In this document: piece after piece, positions 46,028 to 55,257 of the stretch
How the letters are laid out: each line of letters begins with the position of its first letter
Numbering within the stretch: the first letter of the stretch is position 1
Assembly: GCF_017410345.1 (NCBI RefSeq)
Contig: NZ_JAFQQZ010000045.1
Coordinates: 1 to 64,000 of the forward strand
Direction of reading: 5' to 3'
DNA from: Methanobrevibacter sp.
Lineage (GTDB): Archaea; Methanobacteriota; Methanobacteria; Methanobacteriales; Methanobacteriaceae
Length of the DNA stretch: 64,000 bases
The notes under the pieces: generated by a model
Told to the model about the DNA's origin: nothing
The model's input: the letters and a program-made list of their open reading frames with translations, nothing else
Databases searched by the model: none
Position numbers and translations under genes: made by a program

Positions 46028-46474
46028 CTATTTGATTAAATCATGGTCTCTAGCGTAAGTTTTCATGTAAGATTTACTTCTGAAAGCTCCACCTTTTGCC
46101 ATCTTGTATAATTTACGGTAGGTAGTAGGGTCAATTTCACCAGAGTCTCTCATATCTTTCAAGTCAGTTCTTAAAGCACGGATGGTTTTCATCCAAACTT
46201 GTTTTTTAGGAGTACGAGCGTTTTTAGCTCCTTTGATACTACCTCTTCCTTTACGTTTACCTTTTTTCTTTTGCTCTTTGATTTTCTTAGATCTGTAGCT
46301 ACTAATACCAGTTTTTGGTCTAGCTTTGATAATACCTTGATCTATAAGTTGTTTAACGCTGTCTCTTGTGATAGCTCTAGAAACTTCTTCAATTTCTTCA
46401 GGGTCTATCCATACACGGTTAACTCCAACTTTAAGTATACTAGCAGCTAATCTTTTTTGTGTAGTAAGATTCAT
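46028..46474 (-). CDS. rpl19e: 50S ribosomal protein eL19
   Basis: A basic 148-residue protein beginning NLTTQKRLAASILKVGVNRV, with DPEEIEEVSRAITR and the Lys/Arg/Gly-rich linker KKGKRKGRGSIKGAKNA. It has its own strong site TGGAGGA. A 477-base gap separates it from rpl32e, which is unusual in this operon. Confidence 0.97.
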   Translation of the reverse strand: MNLTTQKRLAASILKVGVNRVWIDPEEIEEVSRAITRDSVKQLIDQGIIKARPKTGISSYRSKKIKEQKKKGKRKGRGSIKGAKNARTPKKQVWMKTIRALRTDLKDMRDSGEIDPTTYRKLYKMAKGGAFRSKSYMKTYARDHDLIK

Positions 46475-46951
46475 TAATAATCCTCCATTTTAGTTAGCTG
46501 ATAAACTTGAATAAAATTTCTTCAAGTTTCCCTCAATTCAAATAAATTAAAATTCATTTGTTAATTTAATTGTTAGCTTTTAATAAGAAAAAAGATTCCT
46601 TTGCTTGACTTTTGGCCAATATATTTAAAAAATAAATTTTCCATAAATTTACTCATTAAATTACACACAATTAATTATTAAACCTTTATCCGGGAATTTA
46701 ATATACTAAATCCCCAAATCAATTAATTGATTAGAATCATTGTCATATATGTTCTGGCATGAGGTTAAAGACGTTTTTCAATAATCCCTTGCCAACTTTA
46801 TACAACGCCCCTATTTTTCTTAGAAGTAAGCTTTATAAATTTCATAATTTTAAAAATTTACTTTAATTAAATCGCTTAACAATTTTAGGAAATGAAAAAA
46901 CTTAGTTTTATCATCTATCATATGAAAAATTTGCATTTATTGCATTTTCAT
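46475..46951. other. Unusual gap between rpl32e and rpl19e with hairpins
   Basis: No gene is visible. A hairpin GGG-A-ATTTA / TAAATCCC spans 46692-46714. A second, looser pairing joins GTTCTGGCA and TGCCAAC around 46750-46800, in a patch richer in G and C than its surroundings. An internal promoter, terminator or leader for the downstream half of the superoperon is the likely content. Confidence 0.45.
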
Positions 46952-47278
46952 TTATTTGTTTAATACTTTTATACCTAATTCTGATGCTTTAGCCAACATC
47001 AATTCTTTTTTACGTTTACCAATGGTTGCACTGATTCTTGCAGCATCGGTTTCTGCGTCAAGTGCTTCCAAATCTTTCATGTTATTAACAAGAACATCTC
47101 TGTAACCAGAAGGATGTAATCCTCTAGTAGCTCTAGGAGTACGATAACCAATTGATGGCATTGCAGGTTTTCCTGCTTCGTATCTTCTCATTTTACTAGT
47201 TTTTCCTCTAGGACGTCTCCATTTGGTTCCTAATTTTTTATAACGAGCATATTCTTGTCTTTTAAAATCTTTACTCAT
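46952..47278 (-). CDS. rpl32e: 50S ribosomal protein eL32
   Basis: A 108-residue basic protein with [21 protein letters not shown] (in part), [21 protein letters not shown] and the hallmark [16 protein letters not shown]. It is a little shorter than many archaeal homologues. GGTGATTTGA precedes the ATG. It directly follows rplF. Confidence 0.96.
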   Translation of the reverse strand: MSKDFKRQEYARYKKLGTKWRRPRGKTSKMRRYEAGKPAMPSIGYRTPRATRGLHPSGYRDVLVNNMKDLEALDAETDAARISATIGKRKKELMLAKASELGIKVLNK

Positions 47279-47295
47279 TCAAATCACCATTATAA

Positions 47296-47835
47296 CTATT
47301 CTCTACTAGTTAAATAGATACCATCCTGGAATACTCTAGGATCTTTTCCTCTAATCTTAGTAGCTTGTTCTAAGTTAGCCATAGTTTGACCGACATCTTC
47401 CTTGTTAACACCGGTAATGATTACTTCATCACCTTTTACTTGAACTTTAGCGTCTCCGACAATCTTTGAAGATCTAGGATGTCTTTCTCCAATAAAGTTC
47501 TCGATAGTAACAATTTTTTCCTTGTCTTGAACCTTTACTGCCATTGGAAAGTGAGCGAATACAATTTTCATATGATAAGTGAAACCGTCGGTTACACCGG
47601 TAATCATATTGTTGATGTGAGCTCTAGTGGTTCCAATCATGGATTTGTCTTTCTTTTTAGGGAAAGCGGTTTCAAGAACAACGAGATTATCTTCTTTTGA
47701 AATAGTTACATTAGGGTAAGTAAATTTCCTGGAAATCTCACCGTTAGGTCCTTTCACAGAAACTTCATCTTCAATTATAACTTCAACGCCTTCAGGGATT
47801 TCAATTTCTTCCCTTATAGCTGCAGCTAATACCAT
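47296..47835 (-). CDS. rplF: 50S ribosomal protein uL6
   Basis: Large-subunit stalk-base protein with two repeated domains. Landmarks are EIEIPEGVEVIIEDEVSVKG, RAHINNMITGVTDGFTYHM and RGKDPRVFQDGIYL. Length is 179. AGGTGAT precedes the ATG and overlaps the uS8 end. Confidence 0.97.
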   Translation of the reverse strand: MVLAAAIREEIEIPEGVEVIIEDEVSVKGPNGEISRKFTYPNVTISKEDNLVVLETAFPKKKDKSMIGTTRAHINNMITGVTDGFTYHMKIVFAHFPMAVKVQDKEKIVTIENFIGERHPRSSKIVGDAKVQVKGDEVIITGVNKEDVGQTMANLEQATKIRGKDPRVFQDGIYLTSRE

Positions 47836-47845
47836 ATTTAATCAC

Positions 47846-48238
47846 CTAATACATGTAAGCCAACAAACGTCCGCCGATACCTCTTTCCTTAGCTTCCCTG
47901 TGGGTCATGATACCTTCAGGAGTGGTTACGATTAAGATACCGAAGTTCTTTGCTGGTAAATATCTTTTTTCGAATTTCTCAAATTCATCTTTCTTTACAG
48001 CATGACGAGGCTTGATTACACCACATTGGTTGATGTTACCTTCCAATTGGACTTCGAATATTCCAGCCTTGTTGTCATCTATAAATTCAAATTCACCTAT
48101 ATAATTCTCTTTTTGCATAGTGCTTAACACACGTCCGATCAATTTGGATGCTGGACGAATAGTACAGTGGTCATTTACTTGACGTTCGTTATTTCTAATG
48201 TTTGTTAAAGCATCAGCAAGAGGGTCCATAAGAGTCAT
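47846..48238 (-). CDS. rpsH: 30S ribosomal protein uS8
   Basis: Primary 16S-binding assembly protein. It begins [18 protein letters not shown] and ends with [19 protein letters not shown] and GGRLLAYMY. The ATG at 48238 is chosen: AAAGGTG sits six bases upstream and covers the in-frame GTG at 48247. Product 130 residues, the usual archaeal length. Confidence 0.97.
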   Translation of the reverse strand: MTLMDPLADALTNIRNNERQVNDHCTIRPASKLIGRVLSTMQKENYIGEFEFIDDNKAGIFEVQLEGNINQCGVIKPRHAVKKDEFEKFEKRYLPAKNFGILIVTTPEGIMTHREAKERGIGGRLLAYMY

Positions 48239-48252
48239 AATAAACACCTTTC

Positions 48253-48396
48253 TTAATTATATTTTTTAAATCCTATTTTAGGAGCAATTTCTCTAAAACA
48301 TTGCCTGCATAAGTTGAGTCCGTATCTGCTTACAATAGCAGAGTGGTCTCCACAACGGCTACATTTTTTTGAAGCTTTTCCGTATTTTCTTGGCAA
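48253..48396 (-). CDS. rpsN: 30S ribosomal protein uS14 (zinc form), TTG start
   Basis: A 47-residue protein reading [19 protein letters not shown] and ending [17 protein letters not shown]. Two CxxC pairs bind zinc. There is no ATG; the frame starts with TTG at 48394-48396, five bases after GGTGAT, in the position where uS14 lies between uL5 and uS8 in all archaeal spc operons. Confidence 0.95.
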   Translation of the reverse strand: MPRKYGKASKKCSRCGDHSAIVSRYGLNLCRQCFREIAPKIGFKKYN

Positions 48397-48452
48397 TATA
48401 ATCACCTTAATAACATATCATTTTTAATAAACAAATTAAATCCGTTTCAGGA

Positions 48453-48977
48453 CTATTCGTAATCTTCCTCTTCTTGGATAGTAACATTGAATTTTTCTTC
48501 CATAAATTTCATAGTTTCTTCAGGAGTGATTCTATGTCTTTTTGGAATGGATTTCTTTTGGATTTTTCTTCTTTTGATTCTATAACCTGGTTTTTCAAAG
48601 GTGATAGAAAGATTCATACCAAAAATACCAATATCAGGGTCATATCTCATTCCAGGAATATCAATATGTTCTCTAATACCGAAAGAAACATTACCTTGTG
48701 CATCAAATTGACTAGGTCTTAACTTATTGTTGATACCTTCTAAAACCAATTTAATTGCATCTTCAGCCTTTTCTCCACGGAGAGTGACCTTACATGCAAT
48801 AGGTTGTCTTTTTCTGATACCCCATTCTGGGTTAGTGACTTTTGAATAGGTTTTGACAGGAGTCTGACCAGTCATGTTTTCAATAAGAGTCATAGCTCTT
48901 GATAATTTCTCACCAGCTTCACCAACACCAATGTTGATGGTAGCTTTGGAAATGATTACTTCATTCATTGGGTTCAT
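48453..48977 (-). CDS. rplE: 50S ribosomal protein uL5
   Basis: 5S rRNA-associated protein of the central protuberance. Landmarks are [38 protein letters not shown] and [20 protein letters not shown]. Length is 174. The start at 48977 is supported by GGAGGT six bases upstream and overlaps the eS4 stop (ATGA). Confidence 0.97.
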   Translation of the reverse strand: MNPMNEVIISKATINIGVGEAGEKLSRAMTLIENMTGQTPVKTYSKVTNPEWGIRKRQPIACKVTLRGEKAEDAIKLVLEGINNKLRPSQFDAQGNVSFGIREHIDIPGMRYDPDIGIFGMNLSITFEKPGYRIKRRKIQKKSIPKRHRITPEETMKFMEEKFNVTIQEEEDYE

Positions 48978-49708
48978 TGGTTAACCTCCAATAAATCAAT
49001 AGCTGGTTCGTCTTTACCAATTACAAATGCATATTCTTTTAAGGTTAAGAAAGAATCACCATTTGCCTTTTCGATAATTGCAGTATTTGGCTTGGAAGAT
49101 TCGTCCACAATGACTTCTTTGATCTTACCAAGTTCACCGGTGTGCTTACCGCCAGTAACAAGTACGACCACTCCATCTTCAAATTTGAAGTTTTCCTTGA
49201 TTTCCTGTTCAGGTAAACCGATACATACAACATCTTGACCTGCATATGCATCATCATCAACTAAAACGTTTCTACCATCGTGAAGGTTCAATTGGGTTTT
49301 TCCGCCTTTGATAGTAGATTTGTTTACTATTTTAGCTAATTTGAAACTTGCATCCTCTGCAGAAATTGGGTGTAAAGTTAATCTTCCTTTAGTATCTAAA
49401 AGGATTCTGTAATTTTCTTCAGTTTTAGGAATGGTTAGGATATCCATAAAACCGACAGGGAATTTGTAATCTTTTACAGCTCTTCCATCGATTAATACAT
49501 TACCGGTATTAATGATTCTTTTTGCTTCTCTGGAGTTATCAGCAAGACCTAAAATGTCTCTGATGATAACGAGTAAAGGTAAAGAATCCTTAATGGCATG
49601 TGAACCAGGAGCAGGTTTTACTGTCCAAGTGTCTTCTTTTGGATGGATAGGCCAGCTTTTAGGTGCCTTATACCTTTTAAGATGCTTTCTAGATCCCATT
49701 TTTGCCAT
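48974..49708 (-). CDS. rps4e: 30S ribosomal protein eS4
   Basis: A 244-residue archaeal/eukaryotic protein with S4-like, KOW and central domains. It begins [20 protein letters not shown] and includes [20 protein letters not shown] and [18 protein letters not shown] (KOW). GGAGGAA precedes the ATG. It is coupled to rplE by overlap. Confidence 0.97.
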   Translation of the reverse strand: MAKMGSRKHLKRYKAPKSWPIHPKEDTWTVKPAPGSHAIKDSLPLLVIIRDILGLADNSREAKRIINTGNVLIDGRAVKDYKFPVGFMDILTIPKTEENYRILLDTKGRLTLHPISAEDASFKLAKIVNKSTIKGGKTQLNLHDGRNVLVDDDAYAGQDVVCIGLPEQEIKENFKFEDGVVVLVTGGKHTGELGKIKEVIVDESSKPNTAIIEKANGDSFLTLKEYAFVIGKDEPAIDLLEVNQ

Positions 49709-49709
49709 C

Positions 49710-50054
49710 TTATTCCTCCATATTTAATCTTCTTTCATCTTTTAAATCAGCTTCAATAATCATCAAGTTGGATGGGTGGATAGGAAGCAATACAGCATTT
49801 CCGTCAGGTTTGCTTAAGGTAACTCCTTCAACGGTAACCTTGTATCTTTTTGCATCGACGGATTCAACTTTTCCTTCATGACCTTTAAAGTCACCACGAA
49901 CAACTTGAACTTTGTCTCCAACTCTTATTGGTAAAGATCTTTTACCAATGTCTGCTCTTAAATCCTTGCTTAAGTTAGCACTCATGATTTTACGACGAAT
50001 GTGTAAAGGAGCAGTGTAGAGAGCTTTTCTTTGTTTTCTTGGTTGAATTGACAT
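49710..50054 (-). CDS. rplX: 50S ribosomal protein uL24
   Basis: Early 23S-binding assembly protein with a KOW motif ([20 protein letters not shown]). The archaeal N-terminus reads [19 protein letters not shown]. Length is 114. GGTGAT precedes the ATG. It abuts rps4e. Confidence 0.97.
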   Translation of the reverse strand: MSIQPRKQRKALYTAPLHIRRKIMSANLSKDLRADIGKRSLPIRVGDKVQVVRGDFKGHEGKVESVDAKRYKVTVEGVTLSKPDGNAVLLPIHPSNLMIIEADLKDERRLNMEE

Positions 50055-50069
50055 TTAATCACCATAAAC

Positions 50070-50468
50070 TTAAATCAATATGCTTGCTGCACTGCCTACA
50101 CTAGGCCATTTATCAGCAGCCTCTTTAGCGACAGGGCCTCTGATTTCAGAACCTTTCAATACTCCTTCAGGAGTAATGATTACTGCAGCATTGTCTTCGA
50201 ACTTTACACGAAGACCATCAGCACGTCTGTATTCTTTCTTCTGTCTTACAACAACTGCATTGACAACTTCTCTTCTCATGTCAGCAGTTCCTTTCTTAAC
50301 GGAAGCAACTACCATGTCACCGACACCAGCTACGTCGAGTCTTCTGCGGACACCTTTAAATCCTTTTACGGAAATAATTTCGATTTCACGAGCACCGGTA
50401 TTGTCAACACATTGAAGTCTTGCACCAATCGGCAAAGCTTTTGTTACGCTGGATGTAGTAGGTTTCAT
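50070..50468 (-). CDS. rplN: 50S ribosomal protein uL14
   Basis: Inter-subunit bridge protein. It starts [20 protein letters not shown] and holds [19 protein letters not shown] and [18 protein letters not shown]. The ATG at 50468 is preferred because GGTGAT lies seven bases before it; earlier GTG/ATG codons fall within that site. It almost touches the rpsQ stop. Product 132 residues. Confidence 0.97.
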   Translation of the reverse strand: MKPTTSSVTKALPIGARLQCVDNTGAREIEIISVKGFKGVRRRLDVAGVGDMVVASVKKGTADMRREVVNAVVVRQKKEYRRADGLRVKFEDNAAVIITPEGVLKGSEIRGPVAKEAADKWPSVGSAASILI

Positions 50469-50469
50469 T

Positions 50470-50790
50470 CTAATCATCACCTTTTACTTCAACCAATACA
50501 AAATGTTTGGTTTTGCTTAATGGCCTACATTCAGCTATCTTTACAGCGTCACCAATCTTTACATCAAGACAATCTGGTTTGTGAACATTAATTCTTGATT
50601 TTCTCTTTTCGTATCTTTCATATTTTCTAATGAACTTGTAGAAACTACGTTCCACAGTAATAGTCCTTTCTGCTTTATTGGTAGTAACAACACCTTCAAG
50701 GACTTGTCCTCTAACAGATAAAGTACCATGGAAAGGGCAGTTAGGATCATCACATTTAGTTTCTGGTTCCTTAACATTAAGACCAACCAT
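50470..50790 (-). CDS. rpsQ: 30S ribosomal protein uS17
   Basis: OB-fold small-subunit protein (106 residues), archaeal type: [34 protein letters not shown] and [23 protein letters not shown] precedes the ATG. It follows the RNase P protein gene by ten bases. Confidence 0.97.
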   Translation of the reverse strand: MVGLNVKEPETKCDDPNCPFHGTLSVRGQVLEGVVTTNKAERTITVERSFYKFIRKYERYEKRKSRINVHKPDCLDVKIGDAVKIAECRPLSKTKHFVLVEVKGDD

Positions 50791-50800
50791 TTTATCACCA

Positions 50801-51133
50801 TTAAATTTTTTTATATCTTTTTTTTATCCTATCTTCAGGACGATTCAACAATATTTTACCATCAATTTCAACTATGGTTCCATCTGGAACCTTAAATTGA
50901 AATACAGAAACATCTTTCTGAATTAATTTCTCCTTATAAATAAAATTAAAATCATTCCGATTAGAACTTAAGTCTTCACCATGAACCTTCTCTTTAATCT
51001 CAATTCTCAAAGTTTTTTTGGTTTCATCAATAACAGTTCCGCAAAGGCCTATCAAAGAGGGATTGGAACTGTCAACAACTTTAAGTTCTAACCCAATTAA
51101 TTCATGATAGAATATATTTTTTGAGCTTATCAT
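50801..51133 (-). CDS. rnp1: RNase P protein component 1 (Rpp29/Pop4)
   Basis: Protein subunit of archaeal RNase P, which trims tRNA 5' ends. The Sm-like barrel is recognised by [34 protein letters not shown] and [18 protein letters not shown]. Length is 110. Its position between sui1 and rpsQ is the standard archaeal order. Confidence 0.93.
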   Translation of the reverse strand: MISSKNIFYHELIGLELKVVDSSNPSLIGLCGTVIDETKKTLRIEIKEKVHGEDLSSNRNDFNFIYKEKLIQKDVSVFQFKVPDGTIVEIDGKILLNRPEDRIKKRYKKI

Positions 51134-51174
51134 TCTAAGCCTCAGTATGTGAATTAAAGATTTAACCTATGACA

Positions 51175-51519
51175 TTAACGTCTTCTTCTCTTATTGTATT
51201 TCTTATCAGAATCTCTGATTTCAATAGTGTCGGAAGAGAATCCCATTTCAGATAAGACTTCCTTGACTCTTGCCTTATGGTCGCCTTGAAGCTCAATTTG
51301 ACCTTTCTTAGCGGTACCACCGCAGGCACATTTTGCCTTAAGAGTCTTGGTAAGTTCCTTAATATCTATATCATGTTCATCTATTCCTTCGACAATAGTC
51401 ATAAGCTTTCCAAATCTTCTTCTTACTGTAAACACTTTTACAGACTGAACTTCTCTTGCAATTTCCTCGCAAACGCAAAGTTCTTCAGGAAGACCACATA
51501 CATCACAGATTTTTGACAT
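51175..51519 (-). CDS. Translation initiation factor aIF1 (SUI1)
   Basis: A 114-residue factor that checks start-codon pairing on the small subunit. A zinc-like N-terminus ([13 protein letters not shown]) precedes the SUI1 fold, with [29 protein letters not shown] and [11 protein letters not shown]. The ATG immediately follows the L29 stop region, with GGAGAA as the ribosome site. Confidence 0.95.
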   Translation of the reverse strand: MSKICDVCGLPEELCVCEEIAREVQSVKVFTVRRRFGKLMTIVEGIDEHDIDIKELTKTLKAKCACGGTAKKGQIELQGDHKARVKEVLSEMGFSSDTIEIRDSDKKYNKRRRR

Positions 51520-51726
51520 TTAATTCTCCTTCTGTTTTTGGTTCATAATTGTAAGAACACGAGCAATAGTCCTTTTGAGTTCTCTAATTTTACCAGGGTT
51601 TTCATTAACACCTGCAGCAGCACTTTTGGAAACGTTTTTAGCCAATTCAGCTTTGAGTTCAACTAATTTTTCTTCGATGTCCTCAATTTCCATTTCCCAA
51701 ATTTCTTTACTTCTTAAAATTGCCAT
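51520..51726 (-). CDS. rpmC: 50S ribosomal protein uL29
   Basis: A 68-residue helical-hairpin protein at the polypeptide exit tunnel. It reads AILRSKEIWEMEIEDIEEKL and ends IRELKRTIARVLTIMNQK. It directly follows rpsC and abuts the aIF1 gene. Confidence 0.95.
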   Translation of the reverse strand: MAILRSKEIWEMEIEDIEEKLVELKAELAKNVSKSAAAGVNENPGKIRELKRTIARVLTIMNQKQKEN

Positions 51727-51746
51727 TTTCTCAACTCCTTAAAGAT

Positions 51747-52526
51747 TTATTCCTCTTCGGAATCTTCGGTAGCTGCTTCAAGTTCTTCGAGATCTTCTTC
51801 AGCCTCTTCAGCCTCTTCGATTTCTTCCAATTCTTCAAGATCTTCTTCAGCTTCGACTACTTCTTCGATTTCATCTTCAGCTTCGACTTCTTCAGCCACT
51901 TCCTCTTCAACAATTTCTTCTACAGGTTCTGCAATAGGAGCAAGAATATCTACTTTATCAGGCAATACTGCTTCAGGAGGCATGATTCTGACAACAATAC
52001 CTAAAACACCAGGTTTTAAAGGTGCGGTTGCAAATCCTTCCTCTACGAATTTGGTTGCAGGTTCACCACATTTCTTAATGTAACCTTCAGTGAATTTGGC
52101 TACAGCAGATCTGGAACCTCTGATTTTACCGGATATAGTTACTTCTACACCTTGAGCGCCAGCACCCATGATTCTACGGATAGTGGAATATGCAACTCTT
52201 CTGAAGTGCATTCCTCTTTGGAGCATGTTTGCTATTTTGGAAGCCATGATTCTAGCATTCAATTCAGGAACATCCACTTCCTTAACTTCAACTTGTGGGT
52301 TATCCAAATCAAATTTGGTCTTAAGGTTTTGAGTAATTGCCCTTACGGTTTTTCCACCTCTACCAATTACCATACCAGGTCTTTCAGCATATACGATAAC
52401 CATAGTTCCTAAAGGAGTAACTTGGATTTCCATTCCTCCGTAACCTGCTCTTTCGAGTTCTTTTTCTAAATATTCATCAATTTTGGTTCTTCTGAGACCT
52501 TCTGTAACGAAATCTTTTTCTATCAT
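51747..52526 (-). CDS. rpsC: 30S ribosomal protein uS3 with long acidic tail
   Basis: mRNA entry-channel protein. The KH motif GMVIGRGGKT spans 51-60 and the C-terminal domain includes GAGAQGVEVTISGKIRGSRS. Up to about residue 200 it is ordinary; residues 200-259 form a nearly pure Glu/Ala/Asp tail with a repeated EAEEDLEELE. GGAGG lies at the end of rplV before the ATG. Confidence 0.97.
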   Translation of the reverse strand: MIEKDFVTEGLRRTKIDEYLEKELERAGYGGMEIQVTPLGTMVIVYAERPGMVIGRGGKTVRAITQNLKTKFDLDNPQVEVKEVDVPELNARIMASKIANMLQRGMHFRRVAYSTIRRIMGAGAQGVEVTISGKIRGSRSAVAKFTEGYIKKCGEPATKFVEEGFATAPLKPGVLGIVVRIMPPEAVLPDKVDILAPIAEPVEEIVEEEVAEEVEAEDEIEEVVEAEEDLEELEEIEEAEEAEEDLEELEAATEDSEEE

Positions 52527-52529
52527 TAT

Positions 52530-52997
52530 TTAAGCCTCCACTAAAACTATTTGAATATGGGTAGTTGGAGTGTTAAATGGAGTTACTCTACCAAATGCTC
52601 TTGGCTTAGCTCCTCTAATGACCATACCTCTGTGGGAAGAGATATGTTCGATCTTAAGGTTTTCCACGTCCATACCTTTGTATTCTGCATTTGCTTCAGC
52701 ATTTTCAATAACAGTTAAAATTGCTTTAGAAGCTTTTACAGGGTATCTTCCAGCAGCCCAACCTTTCATGCCTTTTCTGTGACCAACATCTCTGTTGTGT
52801 CTTTTGAAAGGAACAGCTTTTTTCATTTCAATTACATCATTTAAGTATGCTTTTGCTTTAGCAACATCCATGCCTCTAATTGCACTACAAATTTCCACAC
52901 AGTGTTTTGGGGAAACCTTAAGGGATCTTGCCATAGCACGTGCTGTTTTGGATTCGTCAGCATCTTTATTATTGTAAGCGTATTTGTTTTTAGCCAT
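52530..52997 (-). CDS. rplV: 50S ribosomal protein uL22
   Basis: Exit-tunnel protein, archaeal long form (155 residues). Landmarks are [20 protein letters not shown], the [19 protein letters not shown] loop and the C-terminal [19 protein letters not shown] precedes the ATG. Confidence 0.97.
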   Translation of the reverse strand: MAKNKYAYNNKDADESKTARAMARSLKVSPKHCVEICSAIRGMDVAKAKAYLNDVIEMKKAVPFKRHNRDVGHRKGMKGWAAGRYPVKASKAILTVIENAEANAEYKGMDVENLKIEHISSHRGMVIRGAKPRAFGRVTPFNTPTTHIQIVLVEA

Positions 52998-53009
52998 GTT
53001 TTAATCTCC

Positions 53010-53420
53010 TTATTTAAGTGGTACAAACATAGATGATCTAGTAGCTCCCATACCTGGGTCACCATGTTGAACTCTTGCTCTGGTTGGTGCGAATTCACCA
53101 AAGAAGCAACCTAACATTTCAGGGGTGAAGGTTACTTCAACAAAGTCTCTGCCATTGTAGATTCCGAAAGTGGTTCCTACCATTTCAGGAATTACAATCA
53201 TGTCTCTACAGTGAGTTCTAACTACTACTGGTTTTCCACCTTTTTTATCTTGTTTCTGTAATTTTCTCATTTTATCCAACACAGACTGTTGTCTTGGTAA
53301 GAATCCTCTTTTTAAGGATCTTCTTTGTCTTGCTGGTAAAAGTTCAATAAATTCATCCAAGGACATTTCTTTTAATTCTTCAATAGTATATCCTCTGTAT
53401 TTAAATATTTTTCTAGCCAA
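53010..53420 (-). CDS. rpsS: 30S ribosomal protein uS19, probable TTG start
   Basis: Head protein near the A site. It reads [38 protein letters not shown] and ends [17 protein letters not shown]-like (here [17 protein letters not shown]). An in-frame GTG at 53426 is only two bases from GGAG, too close; TTG at 53420 is eight bases away and gives the family N-terminus MARK. I therefore use TTG. Product 136 residues. Confidence 0.95.
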   Translation of the reverse strand: MARKIFKYRGYTIEELKEMSLDEFIELLPARQRRSLKRGFLPRQQSVLDKMRKLQKQDKKGGKPVVVRTHCRDMIVIPEMVGTTFGIYNGRDFVEVTFTPEMLGCFFGEFAPTRARVQHGDPGMGATRSSMFVPLK

Positions 53421-53437
53421 TGACACATCTCCTTAAA

Positions 53438-54163
53438 TTATCTTCTTTTTCCAGTACGTTTAGCTGCAATTGAACCGACTTTTCTTCCAGGTGGTGCGTG
53501 TCTTGAAATAGTAGTTGGACGACCTGGGTGTTGTCTGTTACCTCCTCCGTGAGGGTGGTCAACAGCGTTCATTGCTACTCCTCTAACAGTCATAAACTTC
53601 TTACCTTTAGCTTTATAAGCATGCCATCTGACACCTGCTTTGAGGAAAGGTTTCTCTTTTCTTCCTCCACCTGCTACAACACCGATACTTGCACGGCATT
53701 GAGGATGGAATGATTTCAATTCACCAGATGGTAACTCTACAACAGCTTGAGTTGCATCGTGAGTAATCAAAGAAGCATAAGTTCCGGAAGATCTTACGAA
53801 ACGACCTCCGTCTCCTGGTCTGTTTTCAATATTGTAGATTGGAGTACCTTCAGGGATTTCAGCGAGTGGTAAAGTGTTACCAAAACTGATTGGTGCTGAA
53901 ATACCGCATTCGATATCATCATCAATTTGAATGGTTTCAGGAGCTAAAATATGTCTTTTTTCACCATTTTCGAATTTAACTAATGCGATAGGAGCAGTTC
54001 TTGCAGGGTCGTGAATGATTTCTACAACTTTACCTTTTAAACTACCTTCTTTTTCTAAATCATCGTATGCTCTGTATTGGATTTTATCTTTGAATCTGTG
54101 AGAAGCAACACGATGAGCAGGAGTTCCTCTTCCTCTACGTTGGTGTATTAATCGTTTTCCCAT
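53438..54163 (-). CDS. rplB: 50S ribosomal protein uL2
   Basis: Peptidyl-transferase-region protein. Archaeal features are GKRLIHQRRGRGTPAHRVAS, ASLITHDATQAVVELPSGE and the conserved VAMNAVDHPHGGGNRQHPG with its functional His. The ATG at 54163 is chosen, with AAGGAGG before it. Product 241 residues. Confidence 0.98.
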   Translation of the reverse strand: MGKRLIHQRRGRGTPAHRVASHRFKDKIQYRAYDDLEKEGSLKGKVVEIIHDPARTAPIALVKFENGEKRHILAPETIQIDDDIECGISAPISFGNTLPLAEIPEGTPIYNIENRPGDGGRFVRSSGTYASLITHDATQAVVELPSGELKSFHPQCRASIGVVAGGGRKEKPFLKAGVRWHAYKAKGKKFMTVRGVAMNAVDHPHGGGNRQHPGRPTTISRHAPPGRKVGSIAAKRTGKRR

Positions 54164-54175
54164 AATCAATCCTCC

Positions 54176-54436
54176 TTAGAATACTCCCATTTTAACAGCT
54201 ACATCTTCAGCTTCGCCTTCTTCAACAAGTTTGACATAAGCTAATTTTACACCTTTGGAAGTGATGTGAGTGTTTACTCTTGCCACTTCTTGGTCATATA
54301 ACTGTTCAAAAGCCTTTTTGATTTGAGCTTTTGTAGATGTTCTTCTGACAACAAAAGCAAGTTCGTTGTTTTGATCAATTAAATTCATAGTTTTCTCAGT
54401 AACATGAGGTTTAACAATAATCTTATAAGGATCCAT
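54176..54436 (-). CDS. rplW: 50S ribosomal protein uL23
   Basis: Exit-tunnel rim protein that docks SRP and other nascent-chain factors. It includes IVKPHVTEKTMNLID and the core FVVRRTSTKAQIKKAFEQLY. Length is 86. GGTGG lies eight bases before the ATG. Confidence 0.97.
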   Translation of the reverse strand: MDPYKIIVKPHVTEKTMNLIDQNNELAFVVRRTSTKAQIKKAFEQLYDQEVARVNTHITSKGVKLAYVKLVEEGEAEDVAVKMGVF

Positions 54437-54480
54437 AAATATCCACCTTCTTTATACCTAACAGATTCTTTCTGTAGAAT

Positions 54481-55245
54481 CTATTGGAATAATCCTCCTA
54501 ATTTTTCAACAGCGGACTTAGTATAAATAGTTAACCTACCAGCATGAGTACCAGGTGCCAATAATTCAGCATTTAAGTTTTCTGCAGTTACAACTTCAAC
54601 ACCAGCGTGGTTTCTTGCACCTAAGTTGATGCCTTTGTCTTCACCTACAACTACTAATGGTCCTTTACTGGATTTGTATTTACGTCCTCTTGTCTTTCCT
54701 CTACCTGCTCTTATATGTTTACTGTTTTTAGCCTTGATGATGTCATCGTAAACTCCTAATGCCTTGAAGATTTCACGAGTTTCACTAGCGGTCTTAACAG
54801 TTTCCAAATCATCTTCAACAATAATAGGAACTTGTTCAAGATTTTCAATCTTGTGGCCTCTGCCTGCCACTAATTCCTCATTGGTAGTAGCTGCAACAGC
54901 GGATCTGATTGCAAATCTTCTTTCCTTGTTGTTGATTTTTTCGAAATGATTCTTTTCAGCTCTTACAGGGTGAGCCTTTCTTCCACCTTTAGCTTGTGGT
55001 ACGAATGCTGCTCTAGCACCGCTTTTGATTCTAGGTACCATAGCTGCACCTCTACCAGATCCCCAAGATTCTGCAGAAGTTCTTTTACCTGCCATAGGGT
55101 CATTACCCCAAGGTTGGATTCTAGCAGATTGAGCAGAAAGAACTGCTCTTTTAATAAGGTCAGGTCTGTATTCTTCATTAAAAATAGCAGGAAGTTCGAT
55201 TTCCTCTTTCACTTCCCCTTGAATTGAATAAACATTAACTTTCAT
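54481..55245 (-). CDS. rplD: 50S ribosomal protein uL4
   Basis: Exit-tunnel constriction protein, archaeal type (254 residues). Landmarks are RPDLIKRAVLSAQSARIQP, MAGKRTSAESWGSGRG, and RAGRGKTRGRKYKSSKGP. GAGGT precedes the ATG. Spacing to rplC is 12 bases. Confidence 0.97.
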   Translation of the reverse strand: MKVNVYSIQGEVKEEIELPAIFNEEYRPDLIKRAVLSAQSARIQPWGNDPMAGKRTSAESWGSGRGAAMVPRIKSGARAAFVPQAKGGRKAHPVRAEKNHFEKINNKERRFAIRSAVAATTNEELVAGRGHKIENLEQVPIIVEDDLETVKTASETREIFKALGVYDDIIKAKNSKHIRAGRGKTRGRKYKSSKGPLVVVGEDKGINLGARNHAGVEVVTAENLNAELLAPGTHAGRLTIYTKSAVEKLGGLFQ

Positions 55246-55257
55246 TTTCTAACCTCT

